Positions 34,188 to 42,017 of a DNA stretch of 42,990 nt are shown here, piece by piece. Position numbers and translations under genes: made by a program. This DNA comes from an uncultured Lachnospiraceae bacterium. Its GTDB lineage: Bacteria > Bacillota > Clostridia > Lachnospirales > Lachnospiraceae. Position 1 is the stretch's first letter; each line of letters opens with the position of its first letter. Where the stretch lies: contig CAJTVD010000001.1 of assembly GCA_910579495.1 (NCBI GenBank), positions 118,968 through 161,957 of the forward strand, given 5' to 3'. The notes beneath the pieces are model-generated. The model ran no database searches. It was given only the letters and a program-made list of their open reading frames with translations, and was not told the DNA's origin.

Positions 34188-34770
34188 ATTCGTCCGCTGC
34201 AAGCCCCTGCATTACATACAAAATTTCCCGGTCTACCGCCGCTTCGGAAATCCCCCTGGTCTGGGCGGCAACCTTTAGCCCTTCCAGCACGTACATAATA
34301 TTCCTTGCCGCCCCCCTGGGGTCTTCACAGTAAAACTCCCCATTCTGGGCACCTTCCTGAATTAACTTTTCTATTACATAAACCGCCGCGTCAAACTGTT
34401 TTTTCAGTAAATTTTCCCTGGCTGGTATGGTAGTGTCAAAAAAATATTCATAAACTGCCTTGTTTAAAGACTGATTCATGTTTAAAAGCTCTTTTTTCTG
34501 TTCATTTAAAAATAGCGCAAGAATATCGGAAGGCGTTGTTTCCTCCCGGATGCTTTCCCCAAACACATCGTCCGTATCCTCCTGCTCCATTTTTAAAACT
34601 TCCTCAAACAGTTCCCCCGTATTCTGGAAATACAGGTAAAGCCCGCCCCGGCTGATACCGCATGCCTCCACAATATCTTTCATGGTGACCTTTATAAAGC
34701 CTTTTTCCATAAATACCGTTCTTGCAGTTTCTATGATAAATTTCTTCTTTTGCTCCGATTTGCCGTTCAT
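34186..34770 (-). CDS. TetR/AcrR family transcriptional regulator
   Basis: This 194-aa regulator has an N-terminal helix-turn-helix, with ARTVFMEKGFIKVTMKDIVEACGISRGGLYLYF at about residues 16-48. An all-helical ligand-binding C-terminus follows and ends in EGLKVAAQTRGISEAAVD. The ligand is not predictable. It follows the DUF6508-like gene by 11 nt, suggesting one transcript, and is cut off from the aspartoacylase genes by a terminator. Confidence 0.92.
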   Translation of the reverse strand: MNGKSEQKKKFIIETARTVFMEKGFIKVTMKDIVEACGISRGGLYLYFQNTGELFEEVLKMEQEDTDDVFGESIREETTPSDILALFLNEQKKELLNMNQSLNKAVYEYFFDTTIPARENLLKKQFDAAVYVIEKLIQEGAQNGEFYCEDPRGAARNIMYVLEGLKVAAQTRGISEAAVDREILYVMQGLAADE

Positions 34771-34781
34771 TCCTGCCGCTC

Positions 34782-35243
34782 CTATGCCAGAGGTTTATCC
34801 CAGATTTCCAGTAATTCCTTTATCCGCTTAAGCCCATGCAGGTAAACGCCGTTCTCCACACCCATTGACCAGAGCCTTCCTTTGGTCATGCCCCCAAGCA
34901 CATATTTTGCCATAACCGCAAAAATAGCCTCTATCTCCTTTAGTTCCACCTGCCCTATGAGCCGCAGCTCATCCTGCTCATTTCTGATTCCATAATGGGA
35001 ATAGGTGTAAACATAGTTCCTGTCCATCATTCCTGTCTTTTGCATGTCCTTCACAAAACCAAGGAGTGTGCCGTCATATACCGGAACCGGAATGGATTTC
35101 TCCAGCTTTTCTTCCCCGGAATAATTATGGAACAGCTTTTCACCTGTCTTTTGTTCCAGCCATGGAATATAGCGGAACATGCCCTCTATGGCCTGACGGT
35201 ATTTCCCGATCAGTTCCTGCCTGTAAATGTTTTCATTCTCCAT
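34782..35243 (-). CDS. DUF6508-like protein
   Basis: This 153-aa protein starts at ATG 35243, with AGGG seven nt upstream; the in-frame extension to 35312 looks non-coding. The layout matches my memory of DUF6508: an N-terminal helix with EGMFRYIPWLEQ, then VYDGTLLGFVKDMQKTGMM, YTYSHYGIRNEQDELRLI and KYVLGGMTKGRLWSMGVENG. It has no known function. It is soluble and shares a transcript with the TetR gene. Confidence 0.7.
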   Translation of the reverse strand: MENENIYRQELIGKYRQAIEGMFRYIPWLEQKTGEKLFHNYSGEEKLEKSIPVPVYDGTLLGFVKDMQKTGMMDRNYVYTYSHYGIRNEQDELRLIGQVELKEIEAIFAVMAKYVLGGMTKGRLWSMGVENGVYLHGLKRIKELLEIWDKPLA

Positions 35244-35428
35244 CTTAACCCTATTCCCTCTCCTTAAGCATGTGCCAGGCATGCCCTGGTTTCCCTGAAA
35301 ATAACACGGCAAACGATTCTTCCGTTTACTATAGTATATTCCAGATGGATAGTATCGTCAATAGATTTCCTGCCCCCAATCGTTCTCAGACAACCGCTTC
35401 CACAAGGATTTTGCCTCCAATCATAAGC

Positions 35429-35467
35429 AACAAACGCCGTCACACTCCACGAGCCGGCTTATTGTAA
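35429..35467. repeat. 39-bp dispersed intergenic hairpin repeat, copy 2
   Basis: It is 36 of 39 identical to 3218-3256. The three differences fall in the loop-side arm, where C-G pairs of copy 1 become G-U pairs, so the stem is kept. It lies about 55 bp past the 3' end of tRNA-Trp, beyond the tRNA terminator. Confidence 0.7.
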
Positions 35468-35471
35468 ACAA

Positions 35472-35506
35472 AAAACCAAAAACCTGTAATCCAGGCTTTT
35501 GGTTTT
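35472..35506 (-). terminator. Rho-independent terminator of tRNA-Trp
   Basis: On the minus strand AAAACCAAAAGCCTG pairs with CAGGTTTTTGGTTTT around a GATTA loop, with only one mismatch. A T run follows. Confidence 0.8.
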
Positions 35507-35521
35507 CCCATTCATCTTTAA

Positions 35522-35592
35522 CAGGGGCAGTAGGAATCGAACCCACATCGACGGTTTTGGAGACCGCTGTTCTACCTTTGAACTATGCCCCT
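35522..35592 (-). tRNA. tRNA-Trp (anticodon CCA)
   Basis: This 71-nt cloverleaf has the acceptor stem AGGGGCA/TGCCCCT, the anticodon loop CTCCAAA (anticodon CCA) and the T loop GGTTCGATTCC. No CCA end is encoded. It has a perfect promoter upstream and a strong terminator downstream, so it is transcribed alone. Confidence 0.96.
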
Positions 35593-35624
35593 TTAATCCG
35601 GCGGTATCACAACCACCGAATGCT

Positions 35625-35654
35625 ATTATAACTTACTTTAAAGGCTTTTGTCAA
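35625..35654 (-). promoter_or_regulatory. Promoter of tRNA-Trp
   Basis: On the minus strand TTGACA (35654-35649), an 18-bp spacer and TATAAT (35630-35625) give both boxes in full consensus, 33 nt ahead of the tRNA. Confidence 0.85.
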
Positions 35655-35665
35655 CTGTTTTTTCC

Positions 35666-35723
35666 ATAACTTATCATAAGTTATCAAATTTTATATGATA
35701 CCTTCCACCAGGCCATAAGGTAT
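35666..35723 (-). promoter_or_regulatory. Two inverted repeats between LCP gene and tRNA-Trp
   Basis: ATACCTT/AAGGTAT (35698-35723) forms a hairpin 24 nt after the LCP stop and may end its transcript, although the T run is weak. ATAACTTA-TCA-TAAGTTAT (35666-35684) is a perfect 8-bp palindrome about 11 nt upstream of the tRNA -35 box and could be a second hairpin or an operator. Confidence 0.4.
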
Positions 35724-35746
35724 TCACAGGAAACATGAACATCCTC

Positions 35747-36847
35747 TTAGTAGATCAGGTATCCCTCCGTATCCGCCTCAATAATCCTGCTGAACTCTTT
35801 CACATCCTTTGAAGGTGCATAATCCTTCTGGCCATAGAGCATTTCATGGAGCCTGGCCACATTTTCTTCCAAGGAAACAGGCACTACGCAGGAACCATTG
35901 GTCCCGATGGTGCCGCCGTTTCTCATATCGGAAAAGGGGAAGCCGTCACTGACTGTCACCTTATAATCCCCCACCATGCCCAGCACCGGGATAATATCCT
36001 TTAAATCAAGGGATGTCCTGATATTGGGGAATACTGCATTTAAGGCTTCTGTAAGGGTACCAATAGAGGCTGTCTTGCTCTTTTCTATCATTGCCACCAG
36101 AAGGTCCCTCTGCCTTTGGGTCCTCTTAAAATCATCCCCGCCGCCATAACGGATGCGGCAGTATGCAGTAGCCTGCAGGCCGTTTAAAAGCTGCCTGCCA
36201 GCTTCCTCCACCGGGGTATATTCAATTTCCATTTCCTCCGCCATGGTGCTCTGGTAATTATTTAAATGGCTGATCTCCACTTCCGTAATCTCCATCTCCA
36301 CCCCGCCAAGGGCGTCCACTGCCTCCATCAGCCCTTCAAATCCCACTGTGATGTAATCGGTAACGTATAGGTCGGTGTTAGTATTGATCATGCTGATAGC
36401 CTGTTCCGGCCCTCCCAGGGCATAAGCTTTGTTGCACTTGCCGAACTTGTCATTGCCCAGGTTAAGATAGGTATCCCTGTAGATGGACACAAGGCGCACT
36501 TCATGGGTATCCATGTTGATGGAGCAGATCATAATGGTATCGCTGCGGTTTCCCTTCCCAAGGCTGCCGTCCCTGGCATCCACGCCAAAAAACGCTACAT
36601 TAAAAATACCCGTGTACTGGTTCTTCGTCCCGGTTTCTGTGTTCTCCTCCACCATTTCCTTCACCTGGGGGTTCACCACAATATTTTCCTGGTTGACCTT
36701 AACCTTCTCTGCCCCTTTTTCACTGTCGGTTGCCCGGAGGGTAATGTATAAAACACAGGCGGCGGCGGCCAATACCACAATCTCTAATATAAATAATGGG
36801 ATATGCTTGACCCATTTCTTTTTATCCATTTGCGACTCCTTTAACAA
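35747..36847 (-). CDS. LytR-CpsA-Psr (LCP) family cell-wall glycopolymer ligase
   Basis: This 366-aa protein attaches teichoic acids or capsule-like polymers to peptidoglycan from their polyprenol carriers. A short cytoplasmic start and one TM helix (about residues 15-37) are followed by an extracytoplasmic LCP domain. FFGVDARDG, GNRSDTIMICSIN and VSIYRDTYLNL carry the conserved Asp/Arg residues that bind the pyrophosphate. RIRYGGGDDFKRTQRQRDLL is another family hallmark. The length is normal. The start follows an AAAGGAG. It stands between radA and tRNA-Trp. Confidence 0.93.
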   Translation of the reverse strand: MLKESQMDKKKWVKHIPLFILEIVVLAAAACVLYITLRATDSEKGAEKVKVNQENIVVNPQVKEMVEENTETGTKNQYTGIFNVAFFGVDARDGSLGKGNRSDTIMICSINMDTHEVRLVSIYRDTYLNLGNDKFGKCNKAYALGGPEQAISMINTNTDLYVTDYITVGFEGLMEAVDALGGVEMEITEVEISHLNNYQSTMAEEMEIEYTPVEEAGRQLLNGLQATAYCRIRYGGGDDFKRTQRQRDLLVAMIEKSKTASIGTLTEALNAVFPNIRTSLDLKDIIPVLGMVGDYKVTVSDGFPFSDMRNGGTIGTNGSCVVPVSLEENVARLHEMLYGQKDYAPSKDVKEFSRIIEADTEGYLIY

Positions 36848-36938
36848 TCTCTATTGAAAAAATTCTGTTTTATTTTACCACAGACCACATCATTTGAACA
36901 TAATTTTTTAAAATTTTGTTAAATTTGTCATATTTTTG

Positions 36939-38306
36939 TCACAAAAGGTCTATGGCATCTCCCACGTTATCGACACCGATCACCCGGATCCCGGCAATTT
37001 CCTTAACGCTTTCTGTACACACGGAAGGAATGACACAGGTGGAAAATCCCAGCTTTTTTGCTTCCTGGACCCTTGCCTGTATCATACTTACCCCCCGGAC
37101 TTCCCCGCTTAAGCCCACTTCCCCCACAGCAATCATTTTGCTGTCAATCACTTTATTTTTAAAGCTGGAGACAATGGCCATGGCAATGCCAAGGTCCGTG
37201 GCCGGTTCCTGTATTTTCAGCCCCCCGGCAATATTTACATATGCATCGCAGTTTCCAAGGGATAGCCCCAGGCGCTTTTCCAGCACTGCAATAAGCAGGT
37301 TTACCCTGTTAAAATCCGCTCCCGTAGTCTGCCGCCTGGGAATGCCGAAGCTGGAATGGCACACCAGTGCCTGTATCTCAATCAGCATAGGGCGGGTTCC
37401 CTCCACGGAGCATACCACCACGGAACCGCTTGCCTCCTTGGGCTTGCCGCTTAACATAAATTCTGAGGGGTTAAAGACCTCCCGGAGGCCGCAGGCCGCC
37501 ATTTCAAATACACCGATTTCATTGGTGGAGCCAAAGCGGTTTTTTACCCCCCGCAAAATCCGGTAGGAAGCATGCCTGTCCCCTTCAAAATAAAGTACCG
37601 TGTCCACCATATGCTCTAATACCCTGGGACCTGCCACGGTCCCCTCCTTGGTCACATGGCCAACAATAAAAACAGCAATGTTCAGCCCTTTGGCAAGCTG
37701 CAGGAAAACGCCTGTGGCTTCCCTGACCTGGGATACGCTTCCCGGGGCAGAGGAAATGGCTTCATGGTACATGGTCTGGATAGAGTCAATGACCACCACG
37801 TCAGGCTTGGTATGGCGGATGGTTTCCTCAATGGTTTCCAGTCCGGTTTCACATAAAAGCTTTAAATTGCCGTTAAATTCCCCAATGCGGTTGGCACGTA
37901 TCTTTATCTGTTTTAGGGATTCCTCCCCGGAAACATAGAGCACCTGGCGCCCATCCGCCGATAGGTTCCGGCACACCTGCAAAAGCAGCGTGGATTTCCC
38001 GATTCCCGGGTCGCCGCCCACCAATGTCAGGGACCCGCGGATCAGGCCGCCGCCCAGCACCCGGTCCAGCTCCTGCATCCCGGTCCCCATCCTGTCTTCT
38101 TCCTCCAGGGAAATCTCTGAAAGCGCCGCCGGTATATTTTTTTCCCCCATATGGGATTTGGCACTTTTTCCCTGGCTTCCTGTCACTGCCTTTTCTTCCA
38201 CAAAAGTATTCCACTGCCTGCACCCGGGGCACTGCCCCAGCCATTTACTGGATTCATGGCCACAGTTCTGGCAGAAAAATACTGTGGTGTTTTTTGTTTT
38301 TGCCAT
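36939..38306 (-). CDS. radA: DNA repair protein RadA
   Basis: This 455-aa protein is a RecA-like branch-migration helicase. The N-terminal zinc finger is CQNC-x(n)-CPGC, followed by a RecA core with Walker A GGDPGIGKSTLLLQ and the RadA-specific KNRFG motif (VKNRFGSTNEIG). The C-terminal Lon-protease-like domain has GGLKIQEPATDLGIAMAI. The start is ATG 38306 with GGGAG five nt upstream; the longer frame to 38402 runs through a hairpin and is rejected. Confidence 0.95.
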   Translation of the reverse strand: MAKTKNTTVFFCQNCGHESSKWLGQCPGCRQWNTFVEEKAVTGSQGKSAKSHMGEKNIPAALSEISLEEEDRMGTGMQELDRVLGGGLIRGSLTLVGGDPGIGKSTLLLQVCRNLSADGRQVLYVSGEESLKQIKIRANRIGEFNGNLKLLCETGLETIEETIRHTKPDVVVIDSIQTMYHEAISSAPGSVSQVREATGVFLQLAKGLNIAVFIVGHVTKEGTVAGPRVLEHMVDTVLYFEGDRHASYRILRGVKNRFGSTNEIGVFEMAACGLREVFNPSEFMLSGKPKEASGSVVVCSVEGTRPMLIEIQALVCHSSFGIPRRQTTGADFNRVNLLIAVLEKRLGLSLGNCDAYVNIAGGLKIQEPATDLGIAMAIVSSFKNKVIDSKMIAVGEVGLSGEVRGVSMIQARVQEAKKLGFSTCVIPSVCTESVKEIAGIRVIGVDNVGDAIDLL

Positions 38307-38365
38307 ATATTCTCCCAGGCATACATATAATATGCCCACATTAAACCTGTTCCACACATAGGAAA

Positions 38366-38388
38366 CTGCTGCAAAAATTTTGCAGCAG
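38366..38388 (-). terminator. Hairpin between the 135-aa gene and radA
   Basis: CTGCTGCAAAA and TTTTGCAGCAG are perfect 11-bp arms around a single A. On the minus strand only three T residues follow (TTTCC). It lies about 60 nt ahead of the radA start and is probably an attenuating terminator. Confidence 0.5.
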
Positions 38389-38401
38389 CCCATAATTTCC
38401 A

Positions 38402-38812
38402 TTATTTAGTTATTTTAACATTTACCTCTTCATTTTCTGTAAGCTCAACGCTGATGTTCAGCTTGCCGCCCAAATTTGTCTTCATTTTTCCTATGCTCTT
38501 TTCGTTAATGAATACTTCGTATTCCGTATCATCATTGAGCTCCAGGGTAATCTGTGCGTCCTCGCTGCCCTCCACAAGGAAACTGATTTCCTCTGCGGTT
38601 TCTTTAAAATGCAGCACGCTGGTCCCTGGTACGGACCCATAAACAAACATTCCGTTTTTGGATAACCTGGTCATGGTCTTAAATGTTTTGACCTTATACA
38701 GATCCCCACAGTGCTCAAAGCCTTCCAGCTTTGCTTTCTCCGGAAGAATATAGTTTCCAAAACTGATCGTACCGTCTGTTTCTGAACGAAGTAATTCCTC
38801 TACAACAGCCAT
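38402..38812 (-). CDS. Small conserved protein (often labelled endosialidase in Lachnospiraceae), function unknown
   Basis: This 136-aa protein starts at ATG 38812, with GGAGG 10 nt upstream; the frame to 38836 is less likely. Its pattern AVVEELLRSETDGTISFGNY, EGFEHCGDLYKVKTF and MKTNLGGKLNISVEL looks familiar from Lachnospiraceae proteins annotated 'endosialidase', a label I doubt since there is no enzymatic signature. It is beta-rich, without signal peptide, and probably cytoplasmic. It is upstream of radA on the same strand with a hairpin between. Confidence 0.7.
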   Translation of the reverse strand: MAVVEELLRSETDGTISFGNYILPEKAKLEGFEHCGDLYKVKTFKTMTRLSKNGMFVYGSVPGTSVLHFKETAEEISFLVEGSEDAQITLELNDDTEYEVFINEKSIGKMKTNLGGKLNISVELTENEEVNVKITK

Positions 38813-38980
38813 TTTCTTATGTCCTCCTGCTACCATTTCGTTGCTTTTTTGGTTACTGATAGTATAATATATTTTGGCTTTGATATCTACAGAAAATATC
38901 GTTAATTATTTCACATACCAGCCAGGATACCGTCCCTTTCCCACAGATGCGGTATGCCGGCACCATGCAGCCCCTTGTTG

Positions 38981-41425
38981 CTATTTCACTTCAAAGCACA
39001 CCTGCTCCTTACGGTAGCCTGCTGACACAGTATCTCCCGGTTTTACCCTGCCTGAGAGAATTTCCTCCGCCAGGCGGTCCTCCACCACGTTCTGCAAAGC
39101 GCGTTTTAGCGGGCGCGCCCCCATCTTGTCATCGGCATATTTGGCTACAATATGCTCTTTTAATGCGCTGCTGACAGAGAGTTTTAGCTGCATCTGGCTG
39201 CTGCATCTGGCCGCCAGGTTGTCACACAAAAGGTTAATGATCTCATGCATTTCTTCCTGGCTTAAAGGCTGGAATACCATGATTTCATCAATACGGTTGA
39301 TAAACTCCGGTTTAAAAAGTTTTTTTACCTCTTCCATTACCCCAGCCTTCATCTTTCCGTAGTCCTGCTCCTTGGTGGTTTCCATGGAAAAGCCCAGGTT
39401 TTTGGGGGCAACGATTCTCTGTGCGCCAGCATTGGAGGTCATGATGAGTATGGTGTTTTTAAAGCTCACCTTCCTGCCCTTAGAATCCGTAATATGCCCA
39501 TCGTCCAACACCTGCAAAAGCACGTTAAACACGTCCGGGTGGGCCTTTTCTATTTCATCGAACAGTACCACTGAGTAGGGATTTTTCCTGATCTTTTCAC
39601 TTAACTGCCCCCCTTCCTCAAATCCCACGTAGCCTGGGGGGGAGCCAATCATCTTGGATACGGAATGCCCTTCCATATATTCGGACATATCCACCCGGAT
39701 AAGCGCGTTTTCCGTGCCGAACATGGCTTCCGCAAGGGCTTTGCTGAGTTCTGTTTTCCCCACCCCGGTAGGCCCTAGGAACAAAAAGGAGCCAATAGGG
39801 CGGCTGGGATCCTGCAGCCCCACCCTCCCTCTTCTGATGGCACGGGCTACTGCAAGCACTGCCGCCTGCTGCCCGATCACCCGCTTGTGGAGTATTTTTT
39901 CCAGTTTCAGCAGCCGTTCGCTTTCCTTTTCCGTGAGCTTTTTCACTGGGATCTTTGTCCATGAGGCAACCACCTCGGCTATTTCGTTTTCCCCCACGGA
40001 CAGGCTGCATTCCGTTTGCTGTTTCTTCTTTTTTTCCCTGGCACGCTGGTATTTTTTTATGAGTTTTTCCTGTTCTTTGCGTATCTGGGCTGCCTGCTCT
40101 AATTCCTGGGCTTTCAGGCATTCCTCCACTCCCCTGTCCATCTCCTGGATCTGGGATAACATTTCCTTTAAGTTATCCGGGGTATGGGTATTTTTAAGCC
40201 GTACTGCCGAAGCTGCCTCGTCTATTAAATCAATGGCCTTATCCGGCAGGTTCCTGTCATTGATATACCGTTCTGACAGCTGTACTGCCGCCTGGATGGC
40301 TTCCTGGGTGATGGTTACCTTATGGTGCTCCTCATATTTGGGCGCCACTCCATTGAGGATTTCCACAGCCTCGTCTATGGAGGGTTCCTCCACATAGACC
40401 GACTGGAAACGCCGTTCCAGGGCGGCGTCCCTTTCCACGTACTTATGGTACTCCGCCACTGTGGTGGCCCCGATTAGCTGCAGTTCCCCCCTGGCCAGGG
40501 AGGGCTTTAGGATATTGGAGGCATCAATGGCCCCCTCTGCGCCCCCGGCACCGATAATGGTATGCATCTCATCCAAAAACAGTATCACATTGCCGCTTTC
40601 CTGTACTTCCCAGATGACCTTTTTAATCCTCTCTTCAAATTCTCCCCGGTATTTGGAGCCTGCCACCATCCCTGACAGGTCCAGGGTCAGGAGTCTTTTG
40701 TTCTGGACTGTAAAAGGCACTTCCCCGGCTACAATGCGCAGGGCAAGCCCCTCCACCACGGCAGTCTTCCCAACCCCTGGCTCACCGATCAGGCAGGGAT
40801 TATTTTTGGTCCTGCGGCTTAAGATTTCAATCACCCGCCTGATCTCACTTTCCCTTCCTATCACAGGGTCAAGCCCTCCGGATGCTGCCAGGGCCGTTAA
40901 ATCCCTGCTGTACTGCTCCAGGGCGGAAGCCTGCCTGCCCTTGCGGTTCTGCTTTCTGCCCAGATCCTCTTTGTACAGGTTGCCGTCCTGGCCCATGGAG
41001 ATAAGGGTATCCGCATACAGCTTTTGGACAGAAACGCCAAGGGTATTTAAAAGCCGCACTGCAACATTTTCCCCCTCCTTGAGCATGGCCAGAAGAATAT
41101 GCTCCGTCCCTGTGGCCTGGGCGCCAAAGCGGTCTGCCTGCCTGTGGGCCTCTTCCAGCACCTTCCGCGCCCTGGGGGAATACCCTTCCTTTTCCTTCAC
41201 GGCAACCGTTGTCTCAGGCATGATCAGCTCTTTTATCATATCCAGTATTTTGTCCTCATCTGCGCCGTTTCCCTTTAGGACCCTTGCGGCCACTCCTGTA
41301 TTTTCCCTTAACAGCCCTACCAGAATATGCTCTGTCCCCACATAGCCCGCCCGCATTCTGGACGCTGTTTTCTCTGCAAGGGACAGAGCCGTTTTTGCTT
41401 TGTCCGTAAAACCACCTGACTGCAT
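38981..41425 (-). CDS. clpC: ATP-dependent Clp protease ATP-binding subunit ClpC
   Basis: This 814-aa Hsp100 unfoldase feeds ClpP. Two N-terminal Clp-N repeats (residues 1-145) come first, then an AAA+ D1 with GEPGVGKT (214-221) and a middle coiled-coil domain (LEQAAQIRKEQEKLIKKYQR region). The D2 module has GPTGVGKTELSKALAE, FDEIEKAHPDVFN and INRIDEIMVFQPL. All nucleotide-binding motifs are present. A GntR-type regulator gene ends 17 nt upstream, in the position where bacilli have ctsR-mcsA-mcsB; none of these is present, so the usual CtsR/McsB control seems to be replaced. Confidence 0.95.
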   Translation of the reverse strand: MQSGGFTDKAKTALSLAEKTASRMRAGYVGTEHILVGLLRENTGVAARVLKGNGADEDKILDMIKELIMPETTVAVKEKEGYSPRARKVLEEAHRQADRFGAQATGTEHILLAMLKEGENVAVRLLNTLGVSVQKLYADTLISMGQDGNLYKEDLGRKQNRKGRQASALEQYSRDLTALAASGGLDPVIGRESEIRRVIEILSRRTKNNPCLIGEPGVGKTAVVEGLALRIVAGEVPFTVQNKRLLTLDLSGMVAGSKYRGEFEERIKKVIWEVQESGNVILFLDEMHTIIGAGGAEGAIDASNILKPSLARGELQLIGATTVAEYHKYVERDAALERRFQSVYVEEPSIDEAVEILNGVAPKYEEHHKVTITQEAIQAAVQLSERYINDRNLPDKAIDLIDEAASAVRLKNTHTPDNLKEMLSQIQEMDRGVEECLKAQELEQAAQIRKEQEKLIKKYQRAREKKKKQQTECSLSVGENEIAEVVASWTKIPVKKLTEKESERLLKLEKILHKRVIGQQAAVLAVARAIRRGRVGLQDPSRPIGSFLFLGPTGVGKTELSKALAEAMFGTENALIRVDMSEYMEGHSVSKMIGSPPGYVGFEEGGQLSEKIRKNPYSVVLFDEIEKAHPDVFNVLLQVLDDGHITDSKGRKVSFKNTILIMTSNAGAQRIVAPKNLGFSMETTKEQDYGKMKAGVMEEVKKLFKPEFINRIDEIMVFQPLSQEEMHEIINLLCDNLAARCSSQMQLKLSVSSALKEHIVAKYADDKMGARPLKRALQNVVEDRLAEEILSGRVKPGDTVSAGYRKEQVCFEVK

Positions 41426-41442
41426 ATCAATCCTCCTAATGC

Positions 41443-41814
41443 CTATACGCCAAATTCTTCATAGATTTCATCGATCATCCGGTGAGCTTCTTCCCTGGAA
41501 ACTCCCTTGCATATTCCCTTTGCAAGGATTACCCGCAAATCCCCATCCATTTCTTCTAACGTCCTTAATTTATCAATGGCAAGGGCAATCACCGCGCCCT
41601 TTCTTCTGTCTACCTTTACAAAACCTTCCTGTTTCAAAACCGTATACGCCTTGTTAACAGTATGCATATTTATCCCAATATCGTCCGCCAGCTGGCGCAC
41701 CGAAGGCAGGGCGTCCCCTTCCTGGAACTTTGCCGTGGCAATTCCCAGAATAATCTGATTACGAAGCTGCAAATAGAGCGCTTCTTCACTGTTAAAGTCT
41801 ATCTCAATAACCAT
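41443..41814 (-). CDS. GntR family regulator, YtrA subfamily
   Basis: This 123-aa protein has an N-terminal winged helix-turn-helix (YLQLRNQIILGIATAKFQEGDALPSVRQLADDIGINMHTVNKAYTVL region) and a short helical C-terminus with no ligand-binding domain, typical of the YtrA subfamily. Most YtrA-type regulators control ABC transporters in their own operon; here the partner is clpC, 17 nt downstream. The start has GGGGGA six nt upstream. Confidence 0.9.
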   Translation of the reverse strand: MVIEIDFNSEEALYLQLRNQIILGIATAKFQEGDALPSVRQLADDIGINMHTVNKAYTVLKQEGFVKVDRRKGAVIALAIDKLRTLEEMDGDLRVILAKGICKGVSREEAHRMIDEIYEEFGV

Positions 41815-42017
41815 AATTTATCCCCCACACTTCCAAAAAGGAATTATCAGGAAATGCAAATAACTCATGCATCCGACACCTGCCTAAATGCCCATCTGCC
41901 TTGCAGGAACCCCTGCGCCACACGCTCTTTTCTGGGGTCCCTTCTTTGCAGATGAATATTTATCCCGGGTCATCCACACAAGCTATTTTCTGCCACTGTC
42001 ACAATATGGACGGTTCC
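41815..42017. other. Intergenic region upstream of the gntR-clpC operon
   Basis: There are 203 bp with no gene found. It should hold the operon promoter, but no clear -35/-10 pair could be singled out. Confidence 0.5.

Noticed and set aside
38307..38402. Extended N-terminus of RadA
   Set aside because: It translates a hairpin; ATG 38306 with GGGAG gives the standard RadA start before the zinc finger.
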